Assembly: GCA_022821275.1 (NCBI GenBank)
Contig: JAJEDY010000083.1
Coordinates: forward strand, 176,251-240,250
DNA: 64,000 bases
Reading direction: 5' to 3'
From: Candidatus Latescibacterota bacterium
Lineage (GTDB): Bacteria; Latescibacterota; UBA2968
The notes beneath the pieces are model-generated. The model saw only the letters and a program-made list of their open reading frames with translations, made no database searches and had not been told where the DNA came from. Of the stretch, positions 35,464 through 45,804 are shown piece by piece (the stretch's first letter is position 1; each line of letters starts with the position of its first letter). Made by a program: the position numbers and the translations under genes.

Positions 35464-36480
35464 TCACTTCCCTAAATAGAGATCTCTGCCCTGTGCGAGA
35501 GCTGCGATTTTGCGATCAGCCACCGAGCGTTTGAGCATCCAGAATCCGCAATCGGGATGAATAAATGCGATGCGCCCTGGGCCGAGTGCTTTCTCGGCTT
35601 GATCGAGGCGTCGGGCAATCTGTTCGGCAGTTTCAACGTGATTGACTTTGATATCAACCACGCCAATACCCAGTTTGATGCGCGGATCAATTTCTCTCAG
35701 AGCAACCAGATCATCATCCGGGCGATGCGCGAGTTCGAGCACGAGGTGATCGGTGTGTAGATCGCTGAGAAAATCGGTAAGCGCACGCCAGGTACCGCGT
35801 TGGATGGTTTGCCCACCGTAATTTCCAAAACAAAAGTGGACAGCTCTTTCAGTATCGGGATCAACCGCATCGAGTACCCTATTAATCGCCCTCGCTGCGA
35901 TAGGCCCGTCCTCAGGATTGCCCGGGATATTGGCTTCATCGACCTGTACACAGGCGCATGGCAGGCCGCGCACCTGATCGGCCAGCACATCTGCCACCCC
36001 CATGAGCAGGGCTTCAAAATCGCCGTAGTAATTGTCGAGCAAAGTGCGGGCAAGCATATAGGGGCTGGTAAGCGTAAATTTGAAGGGACCACCTGCGACG
36101 GTTGCCGCGCGCAAACAGTCGGATAACAGGTCGAGTGCCCCTTCTGAGAGCGCATCATCGACAACAGCAGCGGGTTTGGCGCGAAAGTCCATAGATTGTC
36201 GTTGGCGAAATGTCTCGACCTCAGTACGCCCAAAATTGGCGCGCGTACCGCCCATAGGGTGCACAAAATATTCGATCATGCCATTGGTTTCGGGATGGTT
36301 GATATCAAAACGGTAGAGCTCACCATCGGTGGGCAGATCAATCCCCGCCTGACGCTGCGTATCGAAAATAACGCGCGTGGCATCCACAACGGCGGTTTCA
36401 CTCGGTGCTGCCACGAGCCAGTCGGGCAACGGATAAGACCCAACTGTGGTGGTGAGAATTGTATTCTGATTATCAGACAT
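35464..36480 (-). CDS. MetE C-terminal-like (cobalamin-independent methionine synthase family) protein (338 aa)
   Basis: A UROD/MetE-like TIM barrel. The zinc ligands of MetE are in place: His215 and Cys217 (HFCFGN), Glu249 (LELAH) and Cys311 (HPDCGF). The N-terminal half of true MetE is absent, as in MetE-like single-domain proteins. It probably transfers a methyl group to a thiol using a zinc site. The start at 36480 follows GAGG; a GTG at 36501 is in frame. It begins 17 bases after the chain-length gene in the same direction. Confidence 0.85.
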   Translation of the reverse strand: MSDNQNTILTTTVGSYPLPDWLVAAPSETAVVDATRVIFDTQRQAGIDLPTDGELYRFDINHPETNGMIEYFVHPMGGTRANFGRTEVETFRQRQSMDFRAKPAAVVDDALSEGALDLLSDCLRAATVAGGPFKFTLTSPYMLARTLLDNYYGDFEALLMGVADVLADQVRGLPCACVQVDEANIPGNPEDGPIAARAINRVLDAVDPDTERAVHFCFGNYGGQTIQRGTWRALTDFLSDLHTDHLVLELAHRPDDDLVALREIDPRIKLGIGVVDIKVNHVETAEQIARRLDQAEKALGPGRIAFIHPDCGFWMLKRSVADRKIAALAQGRDLYLGK

Positions 36481-36497
36481 GGAAATACCTCGCTTAC

Positions 36498-37685
36498 TCA
36501 CAATTCCTCTGATATGGCATCGAGTTTGGCCCGATTCTCTGGCGTCAAATTCCTCAGAGCTTCAAATACAAAGGCAAATAAGCAACTCAATATCAGGCTA
36601 AGGCCTCCCGCAATAGCAACCATAAGGCTGCGGCGCGGATAGCTGCGCGTATCGGGAGGTCGTGCATAATCCAGGACAGTGACCACCTGCGTGCCTTTTT
36701 CATCTTCGAATCGCGTTTTTTCGTATTCTTGTTTGACAAACTGATAAATGGCGTTCTGTATTTGAATATCGCGGATGAGTGGTAGCGCGGTCAGACCCAA
36801 TTCGGGCAACTGTCGGAAAGGCTTAAAAATTTCTGGCAATTGTCCACCCAAATCGCTGCTGCGCAGGCTATCGGGGGCTTGCCCCATAAGCATATCATCG
36901 AGCACCTCGCGCGTGGTCTGGATCTCTATATCGAGTTTTTTGAGTTCGGGATTGTCTGGCGTCATCAGTTTTGATTGGGCATCCCGCTTGATAATCAGTT
37001 CTGCCAGCGAGCCGATAAGAGTGGAAGCGGTTTCTAACTGTGTTTTGATCTGGGCCTCAACGTCTAATACCATGTGCTTATTCTGAAAATCCCGATAGTA
37101 CCGCTCGGCTTCGAGCATGTCCTGTTCGGCTTCTTTGAGCCGGTCTGTGAGATAAGCCAGATAGGCACGCGTTCTGTCTTGATTGCGCCGTTCAAGCGCG
37201 TTTTTGAGTTCTTCAACAAAAGCATTGGTCAATTCTGCCGCCAATTCTGGGGAGTCGGCTTCGTAGGAAATCGTGAGAAATTGCTCGCGAGAGAGATCGA
37301 CTTGCAGGCGATTGGATATCATATCGAGCAATTCGCTTTGATGGCTGGCACCATAGCGCGTGGCGAGATCAAAGCGCTCTGCAACGGATAGGCGTACGCT
37401 TTCGCTTTCAACGACCGGAACAAATTCTGTGGCAGACACGGCATCACCACCCAGCCCCATCAAATTGAAGGGTAGTTCTTGCAAAAGGGTAGATAGCCCC
37501 CCGAGACCACCGCCAGTATCTTGCGGGGGATAAACTCTGGCATAAGCGCGGTAGGCTTTGGGCAAGATCAAAGAAATACCCGCTGTCACCAGTGTAACGG
37601 CAAAAAAACAAGTGAGAATCATGCGCCGCCAGCGCACGAGGACGTAAATGTAATCGAGGATATTGCGTTCAGATTCCATATTCAT
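36498..37685 (-). CDS. Wzz/GNVR-type polysaccharide chain-length determinant (395 aa)
   Basis: An inner-membrane protein with a helix near 20-42, a long periplasmic coiled-coil (about 165-250), a GNVR-like segment and a second membrane helix at about 345-370. The proline-rich PPDTRSYPRRS precedes the second helix, as in Wzz/PCP proteins. No C-terminal tyrosine kinase is fused. It sets the chain length of exported polysaccharide with the export protein upstream. Its start overlaps the stop of that gene in ATGA, so translation is coupled. Confidence 0.9.
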   Translation of the reverse strand: MNMESERNILDYIYVLVRWRRMILTCFFAVTLVTAGISLILPKAYRAYARVYPPQDTGGGLGGLSTLLQELPFNLMGLGGDAVSATEFVPVVESESVRLSVAERFDLATRYGASHQSELLDMISNRLQVDLSREQFLTISYEADSPELAAELTNAFVEELKNALERRNQDRTRAYLAYLTDRLKEAEQDMLEAERYYRDFQNKHMVLDVEAQIKTQLETASTLIGSLAELIIKRDAQSKLMTPDNPELKKLDIEIQTTREVLDDMLMGQAPDSLRSSDLGGQLPEIFKPFRQLPELGLTALPLIRDIQIQNAIYQFVKQEYEKTRFEDEKGTQVVTVLDYARPPDTRSYPRRSLMVAIAGGLSLILSCLFAFVFEALRNLTPENRAKLDAISEEL

Positions 37686-39409
37686 TGCTGGAGTATCACC
37701 GTAATAGTTAGAACAACCGATGCAACAGCACCCACCATAGCAATAGCTTCTCTCAAAATCCGATAGCCCTGCCCCGGCACGATTTCTCGTGGAGGGACAA
37801 AAATCGCATCGCCGGGACGCACGATCGATTCTGACGTAGCATCTATGGCATTGCCCGTATTGCCCTCAACAATAATGATATCTTTCCGTTTCGCGCGTGT
37901 ATTAAAACCGCCAGCGAGGTCAATATAACCGCCAACCGTAAGTGCCGCGTCATAAGGAATATTCGCAGGCGCAACGACCGCACCTGTCACGCGCACAGAA
38001 GGCACAAATCTGGGAATGCGGACGACATCGCCATCTTGCAGGAGGATATTATGCCGCTCGTCGCTGGCCATGAGCGCTACAAAATCAACGGGCAAACGCC
38101 CCGAAAGCTGCTGGGTTTTGAGGGTGATGAGGGCTTCTTCGGCATCGGTGCGCTGTGTGCGGGGGATGCCGAGCAACCGGTCGAGCGCGGGATCGTCTTC
38201 TGTTGCGGTCTGTTCATAATTGACTTTGCGAATAAGAGACGCCTGAACCACGGATGCTTCGGGGGTGAGTTCGGCCCGTTGTAATAATTCTTTGAGACGA
38301 AGGCCCTCCTTCAAGCGAAAAGGACCGGGGAATTTTACCTCGCCTTCGACATAAACCCACTTTGTATCGCCAACAACATAGAGTTTATCACCCATTTGCA
38401 CGGGGATGTTGGCCTCGGGATCGCCTGCAAGCGCGCGCGGGAGGTCAATATCTACGGGTGTCCAACCGCCATCTTCCGACAGACGCAAAAGATGGGCGCG
38501 CTTTGGGGGGAAATGGGCGCGCAAACCATTCCCCAGAACAATGAGATCGGACACGCGATCACCGGGCGCAAATTCATAACTTCCGGGCCGTTGTATCGCC
38601 CCTGTCACATAGATGGAATCGCTCTTAGCAGCGGGCACCACGATTTGTTCTCCATCGAGCATAAAGGGATTGTACTGTTCGTCACCCGTGCGGTTCCACA
38701 GCTCGAGATCAACCCTGTGTCCCGTATTGTGCCACTGCCCATTTTCATCGAGGCGCATAATCTGGATATTGCGGCTGGAGCCTCTGCGGTCTGGATCGTC
38801 AATAAGGCCTCCGGCCTTGAGGATGAGTTGCGATGCCTGCTCTACGCCATTGACCGCAACGGTACCGGGTATATGCACTTCGCCAACCACATTGATGGGA
38901 AATGTGCGGAGTTGCGCGAGGCTGATGGAGATGTCGAGTTGATAAAAGCGTTTTTCGATCGCCGATTGGATGGCGCTGTCGGCTTCTGCCAGCGATAAAA
39001 ACGCAACGGGAACAGGGCCGATAGACGGTAAAAGCAAACTACCGCTCGCGCCGACGGGCACTTCAAAGGTTTCGATTTCTTCACCCCTATTTACAACCAC
39101 GGCAAAAACATCGCCCGGTCCGACAATATAGCGACCCGAGCGAATAACTGCATCGTAGGCCGCTTTCCCAATGCTTTTGATTTCAACCAGTGGCGCAGCT
39201 TCTTGATCTGTTTTTTCGACAGAAGGCGCAGCAAAAGGTCTGGTGGGTTCTCGTCGTTCGGTTTTTTCTTCACTCTGGCGCGCGTCGCGACGGCGAGATT
39301 GCGCGTGTGCAACAAAAGGGTAAAACGCAAAGTCAAAAATGAGCAAGCCCACGAGCGCAAAATAAAAAAAATGCATATAACGCCCCGGATATGCCATAGA
39401 GATGATCAT
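37682..39409 (-). CDS. Polysaccharide export outer-membrane protein with SLBB domains (575 aa)
   Basis: An N-terminal signal/anchor (about 12-36) and a low-complexity charged stretch precede the Poly_export (Wza-like) domain (about 90-170; GRYIVGPGDVFAV). Several SLBB repeats follow (YVTGAIQRPGSYEF; VYVEGEVKFPGPFRL; VRVTGAVVAPANI). The end has a hydrophobic helix (about 550-573). It forms the periplasmic or outer-membrane channel part of capsule or exopolysaccharide export. No lipobox is seen. It is coupled to thrB by an ATGA overlap and to the Wzz-like gene downstream in the same way. Confidence 0.88.
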   Translation of the reverse strand: MIISMAYPGRYMHFFYFALVGLLIFDFAFYPFVAHAQSRRRDARQSEEKTERREPTRPFAAPSVEKTDQEAAPLVEIKSIGKAAYDAVIRSGRYIVGPGDVFAVVVNRGEEIETFEVPVGASGSLLLPSIGPVPVAFLSLAEADSAIQSAIEKRFYQLDISISLAQLRTFPINVVGEVHIPGTVAVNGVEQASQLILKAGGLIDDPDRRGSSRNIQIMRLDENGQWHNTGHRVDLELWNRTGDEQYNPFMLDGEQIVVPAAKSDSIYVTGAIQRPGSYEFAPGDRVSDLIVLGNGLRAHFPPKRAHLLRLSEDGGWTPVDIDLPRALAGDPEANIPVQMGDKLYVVGDTKWVYVEGEVKFPGPFRLKEGLRLKELLQRAELTPEASVVQASLIRKVNYEQTATEDDPALDRLLGIPRTQRTDAEEALITLKTQQLSGRLPVDFVALMASDERHNILLQDGDVVRIPRFVPSVRVTGAVVAPANIPYDAALTVGGYIDLAGGFNTRAKRKDIIIVEGNTGNAIDATSESIVRPGDAIFVPPREIVPGQGYRILREAIAMVGAVASVVLTITVILQQ

Positions 39410-40305
39410 GTGACGGTAGCTCCCGATGGGTCAATTTCGAGGATGCGATAACGCGCTGGTATGTTTTTTTTTGCCCAAATACCAATCATAGCTCGTCCAA
39501 TAGAGTCGGCATTTTGGGTTGTAAGCGCGACGAGAGTTGGCCCTGCGCCCGAAAGCGCGGCACCCCATGCCCCCGCTTTGACCGCTGCTGAAAGTATCTG
39601 ATCAAAGCCCGGAATGAGTTTTGCCCGATAGGGGTGATGCAAGCGGTCTTGCATGCCAACGGCGAGGTGCTCAAAATTTCCCGTGATCAGCGCTGCCGTG
39701 ACAATGCACGCCCGGCTTGTACTGAAAACGGCGTCACGGTGAGAAATGGTATTGGGCAAAACATTGCGAGCGTCTTCGGTTTTGAGTTCAAATTCGGGAA
39801 TCGCGACCACGGCACGCAATTCTTCCGGGGGCAGGGCGCGCACGCATGCAACGCGGTTGTCATTCATAGTAGAAGCAGTGAGACCGCCGAGCAAGCAAGG
39901 CGAGACATTGTCTGGATGGCCTTCAATAGCAGTGGCAATATCGAGCATCTCCATCTGCGAAAAGGGTTCGCATAAGAGGTGATTGGCCGCAACAACACCG
40001 CCGACAATAGCCGTTGAACTGCTGCCCAATCCCCGGGCAAGGGGCACGGTATTGTGCATGTGGATATCGATCCCGGGCAGTGTTCTGCCTGCGCGTTGGG
40101 CGGCAAATTGCGCAGCGCGATAGAATAAATTCTCCTCATCGGCGGGCAAAACACCCTCGCCTTCACCTTCAATGCTAAACGACACGCCCGGTTGGGAACG
40201 GGTTTTTATCCCGATATAATTGTAAATGGACAGCGCCATGCCCAGTGCATCATAACCGGGGCCGAGATTGGCGGTGGAACCGGGCAAGCGGATGCGAAAT
40301 TCCAT
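39406..40305 (-). CDS. thrB: Homoserine kinase (299 aa)
   Basis: A GHMP kinase that phosphorylates homoserine in threonine synthesis. The N-terminal PGSTANLGPGYDALG, the ATP-binding PLARGLGSSSTA, and the late LSGAGPTLVAL are the three family motifs. The length is normal. The start codon follows the hemW stop without any gap (TAGATG). It lies between hemW and polysaccharide genes, without other threonine genes. Confidence 0.93.
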   Translation of the reverse strand: MEFRIRLPGSTANLGPGYDALGMALSIYNYIGIKTRSQPGVSFSIEGEGEGVLPADEENLFYRAAQFAAQRAGRTLPGIDIHMHNTVPLARGLGSSSTAIVGGVVAANHLLCEPFSQMEMLDIATAIEGHPDNVSPCLLGGLTASTMNDNRVACVRALPPEELRAVVAIPEFELKTEDARNVLPNTISHRDAVFSTSRACIVTAALITGNFEHLAVGMQDRLHHPYRAKLIPGFDQILSAAVKAGAWGAALSGAGPTLVALTTQNADSIGRAMIGIWAKKNIPARYRILEIDPSGATVT

Positions 40306-41415
40306 CTATAGTTCTCTAACGAGTTCGGTGCATACCAGATCGGCGAGCAGGAGTCCTCGCCGTGTCAGGCGGATGCGGTTATCAATTTGTTCCAACAAGT
40401 GCTGATTTACCATCGCGATGTACTGTTTGTGAATTTTTGGATGGCTCAAAAACTCTGCCTGAAGTCCCTGGCGCTGGCGCAACCCCAGCATAATGCGTTC
40501 CAAAAAATGTTGCGTCGGTGTAAGCTTTTCTTCTCTTTCCACTGCATATCCGGTTGCCTCAATATGCTGCATATAAGTTGTGAGATCGCGCACATTCCAG
40601 GACCGGCAATTGTCGAGATATGAATGTGCAGATAAACCAATGCCCAGATAGGGGCGATCATGCCAGTAGTTGAGATTGTGACGCGACGCAAATCCCGGTC
40701 GGGCAAAATTGGAAATTTCGTAATGAGTGTACCCAGCAGCCTCGAGTCGGTCAATAGCGTACATATACATCTCGGCCTGATCGGTTTCAGGCGGCACATC
40801 CAATTGCCCTTTTTGGAAGCGGCGCGCAAAATTGGTCTGAGGTTCAATTGTGAGGCCATACACCGAGATGTGCTCGGGACACAACTCAATGGCCCTTTGA
40901 AGACTCTTTGCCCATTCTTCAGGCACCTGTCCTGGCGCGCCGTATATGAGATCGATACTTATATTCTCAAACCCCACATCGCGGGCAGCTTGAAACGCAA
41001 CTATCGCATCTGATGCCGTGTGAAATCGACCGAGTGCTTTGAGTGCGCGATCTGTAAATGCCTGCACGCCCAGGCTCAAGCGGTTGATGCCGTATTCATA
41101 TAATTTTTCAAAGTGCTTGTGATCATTTGGATTGGCCTCCGCCGTAATCTCTGCATCGGGAGCGATCGCGCTTTTCACACTTGCCGTGATCTGATTCAAT
41201 TGTCCAGGCGGTATTGCCGAGGGCGTGCCTCCACCAAAGTATAGCGTATTGAACACAGGCGGCGTTCCGAAGGCTTGCATGCGGTTTTGCATTTCGACAA
41301 TCACCGCATCTGTATAGCGGTTCGCCATGTGATTTTTGCCCACGACAAATGCAAAATCACAATACGGACAGCGCGAGTGACAAAATGGGATATGGATATA
41401 AAGGCCGAGATGCAT
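40306..41415 (-). CDS. hemW: HemW-type radical SAM protein (369 aa)
   Basis: A radical SAM protein with Cys12, Cys16 and Cys19 in FCHSRCPYC binding a 4Fe-4S cluster. Further motifs are YFGGGTPSAI, EANPND and the LSLGVQAF turn. The HemW-type C-terminal domain is present. It is related to coproporphyrinogen III dehydrogenase, but HemW acts as a haem chaperone. HemN has an extra cysteine in CxxxCxxCxC; here Asp follows (CDF), supporting HemW. GGAG overlaps the lepB stop nine bases before its ATG. Confidence 0.9.
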   Translation of the reverse strand: MHLGLYIHIPFCHSRCPYCDFAFVVGKNHMANRYTDAVIVEMQNRMQAFGTPPVFNTLYFGGGTPSAIPPGQLNQITASVKSAIAPDAEITAEANPNDHKHFEKLYEYGINRLSLGVQAFTDRALKALGRFHTASDAIVAFQAARDVGFENISIDLIYGAPGQVPEEWAKSLQRAIELCPEHISVYGLTIEPQTNFARRFQKGQLDVPPETDQAEMYMYAIDRLEAAGYTHYEISNFARPGFASRHNLNYWHDRPYLGIGLSAHSYLDNCRSWNVRDLTTYMQHIEATGYAVEREEKLTPTQHFLERIMLGLRQRQGLQAEFLSHPKIHKQYIAMVNQHLLEQIDNRIRLTRRGLLLADLVCTELVREL

Positions 41416-41421
41416 GACGTT

Positions 41422-42111
41422 TCACTCCACGAGCATGCCAATGCGCTGCCAGCGCACGCGTTCTGGAAAATGAAACAGATTATAGAGCGCGATACTGAAT
41501 AGAGATGTCACGTTGCTATATGCGGGAACACGAGCATCTGGCACCCAGGACCAGTAGAGAATAAATGCTTTTCCTCGAATGAGATCGCCCTTGAGAAAGC
41601 CCCAGTATCGGCTGTCTTCACTGCTATCGCGGTTGTCGCCCATCACAAAATAACAGTCTTCGGGCACGATCTCAGGTCCGTAGTTATCCCGCGTATTGGC
41701 TACCGATCTCCGTTTGAGAATAACAGAATCGATATATTTGGCTTTGGACGGATCAATCGCGCGCTTGTCGTCAACATAAAGAATTTTATCTTTGATTTCA
41801 ACTTTCTGCCCAGGACCTGCAACAATGCGTTTGATAAAGTCGCGAGATGGATCTCTGGGATACTGAAAAATGACAATATCACCAGAAGCTGGCGAGCGCC
41901 ACGCGGGCAGGCGAATATCGGTAAAAGGAATGCGAGCACCATAAATAAATTTATTCGCCAGCAAAAAATCTCCGACCAGCAAAGTATTTTCCATCGACCC
42001 CGAAGGAATGCGAAATGCCTGCACGACAAATATTCGAAGAAAAAGCGCGAGAGCAAACGCGAGTAAGATGGCTTTGATATATTCGATAGTCACGGATTTT
42101 TGAGAGGGCAT
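41422..42111 (-). CDS. lepB: Signal peptidase I (229 aa)
   Basis: An inner-membrane protease that removes signal peptides. One membrane helix (about 10-31) is followed by the catalytic Ser39 in PSGSM and Lys94 in FIKRIVAGPG. The GDNRDSSEDSRYWG box is complete. The size is that of the short, single-anchor form. It starts seven bases after the lepA stop, with GAGGGG as ribosome site, a classical lepA-lepB pair. Confidence 0.94.
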   Translation of the reverse strand: MPSQKSVTIEYIKAILLAFALALFLRIFVVQAFRIPSGSMENTLLVGDFLLANKFIYGARIPFTDIRLPAWRSPASGDIVIFQYPRDPSRDFIKRIVAGPGQKVEIKDKILYVDDKRAIDPSKAKYIDSVILKRRSVANTRDNYGPEIVPEDCYFVMGDNRDSSEDSRYWGFLKGDLIRGKAFILYWSWVPDARVPAYSNVTSLFSIALYNLFHFPERVRWQRIGMLVE

Positions 42112-42118
42112 TTTCCCC

Positions 42119-43918
42119 TCACATTTCCATCTGCAAGACAGCGAGAAACGCCTCTTGAGGAATTTCTACTGCACCGACTTGTTTCATGCGCTTTTTGCCT
42201 TCCTTTTGACGCTCGAGAAGTTTGCGCTTGCGGGTAATATCGCCGCCATAACATTTGGCAGTAACGTTTTTGCGGAAAGGACGCACGGTTTCGCGCGAGA
42301 TCACTTTGGCACCGATTGCCGCTTGTATAACAACCTCAAAGAGCTGACGCGGAATGAGTAATTTGAGTTTTTGACACAATGCGCGTCCCCATTCATAGGC
42401 TTTGTCCCGGTGAACAATTGCAGAGAGTGCGTCTAAAGGTTCGCCGTTGATGAGCAGGTCGAGTTTGACCAGATCTGCTGCCTGGTGTTTTTTGTATTCG
42501 TAGTCAAACGACGCATAACCGCGCGAGACCGATTTGAGACGATCGTAGAAATCGAGCACAATTTCGGATAACGGCAAATCATAGCGCAAGAGGGCGCGGG
42601 TGGGGTCAATGTATTCGGTCGTCCGGTAATGCCCCCGACGGTCTTGTGCAATGCGCATAATATTGCCCACATATTCAGAGGGCACCAGAATTTGGGCATC
42701 GAGCATGGGTTCGGCAATATCTTCTATATTTCCCGCTGGAGGCATCTCAGCGGGATTTTGCACATCAATTTGCTCTCCACTGGTCAGACGCACGCGATAT
42801 TCTACATTGGGCACAGTAGTGATGATGTCTATGTCAAATTCGCGGTCCAGTCGCTCCTGGACAATTTCCATGTGGAGCAGACCGAGAAAGCCACATCGGA
42901 ACCCGAAACCGAGTGCTGTCGAAGTTTCGGGTTCGTAGGACAATGACGCATCATTAAGGTGCAATTTTTCGAGCGCAGAGCGAAGGTTTTCAAAGTCATC
43001 TGATGATACGGGATAAAGTCCGGCAAAGACCATGGATTTGACTTCCTTGTAGCCGGGCAAAGGATGAGGGGCGGGATTCGCAGATCCGGTGACAGTGTCA
43101 CCGACCCGAGCGTCTTCAAGGTCTTTGATGCCCGCGATGAGATATCCGACTTCGCCTGCGCTGAGGCTTTGTTGTTTGATGCGTTTGAGTTTGAGGGTAC
43201 CGATTTCTTCGGCGTCGTAATTTTGGTGGGTCGAAAAGAGGCGAATGGGCATGTTTTTTTTCAAAACCCCATCAAAAACGCGCACATAAGCCACGACACC
43301 GCGATATTGATCGAAAATGGAGTCGAAAATAAGAGCCTTAAGCGGTGCATCTGGATTCCCTTCAGGGGGCGGTATCTCATCGATGATGGCAGTTAGCAAT
43401 TTGTCGATCCCGATGCCCTCTTTAGCACTGATTTTGACTATTTCTTCTTCTTCGACACCGAGCAAATCGTGGAGTTGCATCACGACGCGATCGACCTCAG
43501 CACCGGGCAGGTCAATTTTGTTAATCACGGGAATGATGAACAAATCGTGCTCCATGGCGAGCAGAACATTGCTAACAGTTTGGGCTTCCACGCCCTGTGC
43601 CGCGTCAACGAGGAGCAGCGCACCTTCACATGCGGTGAGACTGCGCGAGACCTCATAAGAAAAATCGACATGACCTGGCGTATCGATGAGATTGAGTTCA
43701 TAAATCTGCCCATCTGGCGCCGTGTAATCCATGCGAATGGCGTGCGATTTGATGGTAATACCCCGCTCGCGTTCGAGGTCCATGCTGTCGAGCACCTGAT
43801 CTTGCATCTGAAATTTGCTCAGAGTTTGCGTCTGTTCGAGCAAGCGGTCAGCAAGAGTCGATTTTCCGTGATCAATATGTGCAATAATGGAAAAATTTCG
43901 AATATTCTGGAGGTTCAT
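42119..43918 (-). CDS. lepA: Elongation factor 4 (599 aa)
   Basis: A ribosome-associated translational GTPase. G motifs are visible: AHIDHGKST (G1), RGITIK (G2), DTPGHVDF (G3) and NKIDLPG (G4). Domain II, EF-G-like domains and the LepA-specific C-terminus ([21 protein letters not shown], here shortened to its start GGDITRKRK) follow. With the ATG at 43918 the length equals that of E. coli LepA. An upstream TTG adds six codons but is not supported. It heads the long minus-strand gene run and has its own promoter. Confidence 0.95.
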   Translation of the reverse strand: MNLQNIRNFSIIAHIDHGKSTLADRLLEQTQTLSKFQMQDQVLDSMDLERERGITIKSHAIRMDYTAPDGQIYELNLIDTPGHVDFSYEVSRSLTACEGALLLVDAAQGVEAQTVSNVLLAMEHDLFIIPVINKIDLPGAEVDRVVMQLHDLLGVEEEEIVKISAKEGIGIDKLLTAIIDEIPPPEGNPDAPLKALIFDSIFDQYRGVVAYVRVFDGVLKKNMPIRLFSTHQNYDAEEIGTLKLKRIKQQSLSAGEVGYLIAGIKDLEDARVGDTVTGSANPAPHPLPGYKEVKSMVFAGLYPVSSDDFENLRSALEKLHLNDASLSYEPETSTALGFGFRCGFLGLLHMEIVQERLDREFDIDIITTVPNVEYRVRLTSGEQIDVQNPAEMPPAGNIEDIAEPMLDAQILVPSEYVGNIMRIAQDRRGHYRTTEYIDPTRALLRYDLPLSEIVLDFYDRLKSVSRGYASFDYEYKKHQAADLVKLDLLINGEPLDALSAIVHRDKAYEWGRALCQKLKLLIPRQLFEVVIQAAIGAKVISRETVRPFRKNVTAKCYGGDITRKRKLLERQKEGKKRMKQVGAVEIPQEAFLAVLQMEM

Positions 43919-44004
43919 GTTTTTGTGTTGCAACAAGTAAGGGAAGTCGTGAATGGAGACAGGTAACGGTCATACGTAGTTCAATAAACGCCATAAAGCA
44001 TAAG

Positions 44005-44033
44005 AATATACCTCCTTGCCCTGTTCAAGTCAA
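44005..44033 (-). promoter_or_regulatory. Promoter of the lepA run
   Basis: On the minus strand TTGACT (44028-44033), 17 bases, TATATT (44005-44010). The start of lepA is about 85 bases further. Confidence 0.55.
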
Positions 44034-44134
44034 TCTAAGACATGATTATAGAAACGCACCGCCTGATAACCCCAATTGCGAGGTGTGAGGGAATGCGATT
44101 GACAACCTCAAATCCGTAATTCTGTCCAGTTTGA

Positions 44135-44163
44135 TTGACAATAATATATAAAATGACTATCTT
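44135..44163 (+). promoter_or_regulatory. Promoter of the yicC-gmk-rpoZ run
   Basis: TTGACA (44135-44140), 17 bases, TATCTT (44158-44163), 57 bases before the yicC start. Confidence 0.4.
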
Positions 44164-44219
44164 TTTTGGCTATTATTTCAGACATTTATTACTGCATTTG
44201 CCAGCAGGTGGGGGCGGGT

Positions 44220-45092
44220 ATGATCGCCAGCATGACCGGTTTTGGAAAGGGTGTTGCAGAAGGGGAAGTGGGCCGCGTTATTGTTGAAATTCGGTCAGTC
44301 AATGGACGCTATGGCGATGTGATTGTACGCATGCCCCGTTCTTTGTCTGAGCTTGAGCCTCGCATCAAAGAACGGGTTTTATCGGTCTTTACAAGAGGAC
44401 GACTCGATGTAAGTATCACCTTGCAGGGTGCTACATCAGAGCAGGGCCTTCCCGTACTCAAGTCCGAAGTGCTGGCTGCATATCTCAAAGGGATCGAAAA
44501 AATTCGCGCGGATATAGCGGGCGATATCGATTTGATGCAAATTGCCCAATTGCCTCAAATATTCGCATTTGAAGTTCCCGAACTCGATACCGAAGCCCTT
44601 TGGAAAGAGGTATCTGCTGCACTCAATCAAGCCATTGACGCCTGTCGGGCCATGTGCCTAACAGAAGGTGAAAAACTCGCCCGTGATCTCCGCATGCGCA
44701 TTTCAGTGCTCGACGAATTTCTCCAGCGCGTCGAAGCACTTGCACCCGAGCGCATAGAAACGGTTCGGGCGCGATTAGAGGAAAAATTGGCGCAATTATT
44801 AACACCTGAAAAAATCGATGAGAGCAGGTTGTTGATGGAAATTGCCCTCTTAGCTGATCGCAGCGACATAACAGAAGAATGTGTGCGTTTTCACAGTCAC
44901 AACGCGCAGTTTCTCGGGATGCTCGACCGCAAAGAAGCCGTTGGTCGGCGTCTCAATTTTTTGCTGCAAGAAATGCTCAGGGAAGCCAATACCATAGGAT
45001 CCAAAGCGGGTGATGCGACAATAGCTCATGTGGTCGTGGATATCAAAGAAGAAATTGAAAAAATCAGAGAACAGGTTCAAAACATTGAGTAA
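44220..45092 (+). CDS. yicC: YicC-family endoribonuclease (290 aa)
   Basis: A YicC/YloC-family endoribonuclease, full-length compared with E. coli YicC. The N-terminal motif MIASMTGFGKG and the EIRSVNGRYGDV segment are characteristic; the C-terminal DUF1732 part ends EKIREQVQNIE. The start at 44220 follows GGTGGGGGCGG; a TTG at 44166 extends the frame but is not supported. It is followed by gmk with a nine-base gap, the common bacterial arrangement yicC-gmk-rpoZ. Confidence 0.93.
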   Translation: MIASMTGFGKGVAEGEVGRVIVEIRSVNGRYGDVIVRMPRSLSELEPRIKERVLSVFTRGRLDVSITLQGATSEQGLPVLKSEVLAAYLKGIEKIRADIAGDIDLMQIAQLPQIFAFEVPELDTEALWKEVSAALNQAIDACRAMCLTEGEKLARDLRMRISVLDEFLQRVEALAPERIETVRARLEEKLAQLLTPEKIDESRLLMEIALLADRSDITEECVRFHSHNAQFLGMLDRKEAVGRRLNFLLQEMLREANTIGSKAGDATIAHVVVDIKEEIEKIREQVQNIE

Positions 45093-45101
45093 AAATCGCG
45101 G

Positions 45102-45755
45102 ATGATTAAATCAGAAGAAATTGATGTTGAACGGATACGGCAAAATCTGAGCGATAATCCCGCCGCATTTGCCGTGATAGTCGCCGGGCCATCGGGAGTT
45201 GGAAAAACGTCGATGTGCCAGGAGGTTTTGCGTGCAGACCCAGGCGTACGGCGCTGTGTGACGACAACGACGCGACCACCACGAGATGACGAAGTACAGG
45301 GTATTGCCCGTCATTTTGTGACAGTTGCACAATTTGAAGCCATGCAAATGCAAGGCGATTTTATCGAGTCTGCCGAAGTACACGGACATCTTTATGGCGC
45401 GACATTCGACGCGGTTGCAAAAGCTCTGTGTGGTAGATATGTGATGTTGATGGATGTGGATGTGCAAGGCGTGGCTACGTGGAAAAAAGTCCTGGGAGAT
45501 CGCTGCGTAACCGTATTTGTCGTGCCGCCTTCTCTCGATGTGCTTGCAGAGCGCCTCAATGCGCGGCAATCTGAAAGCGCTTCGGCCTTTCGCTTGCGTA
45601 TGGAAAACGCCATTTCTGAACTTGTTCAGGCAAAAAACAGCGATTACGTAGTCGTAAATGACAAATTGGAACAGGCCATCGCCGATTTGCTCGCTATTAT
45701 TCGCGCAGAGCGACGGCGCACACAGCGGATGTGTTTGCGTGGATTGGGTCTCTAA
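45102..45755 (+). CDS. gmk: Guanylate kinase (217 aa)
   Basis: It phosphorylates GMP to GDP. Walker A GPSGVGKT (about 30-37) and the GMP-binding TTTTRPPR (about 54-61) are present. The usual PRxGE loop reads PRDDE, a mild departure. The end shows the family's NDKLEQAIADL. The rpoZ gene follows after 49 bases. No strong ribosome site is seen; coupling with yicC is likely. Confidence 0.92.
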   Translation: MIKSEEIDVERIRQNLSDNPAAFAVIVAGPSGVGKTSMCQEVLRADPGVRRCVTTTTRPPRDDEVQGIARHFVTVAQFEAMQMQGDFIESAEVHGHLYGATFDAVAKALCGRYVMLMDVDVQGVATWKKVLGDRCVTVFVVPPSLDVLAERLNARQSESASAFRLRMENAISELVQAKNSDYVVVNDKLEQAIADLLAIIRAERRRTQRMCLRGLGL

Positions 45756-45804
45756 AAACTCGAGATTGCAGTGCAAAAGTCCCATTTCTAATAAGGAGAG
45801 CATT

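Larger units (their letters stand above)
43919..44219. other. Divergent gap between lepA and yicC
   Basis: A 301-base region holding only two opposing promoters. Apart from an 18-base A/T-rich tract at the yicC promoter, I see no gene, repeat or strong hairpin. Confidence 0.5.
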
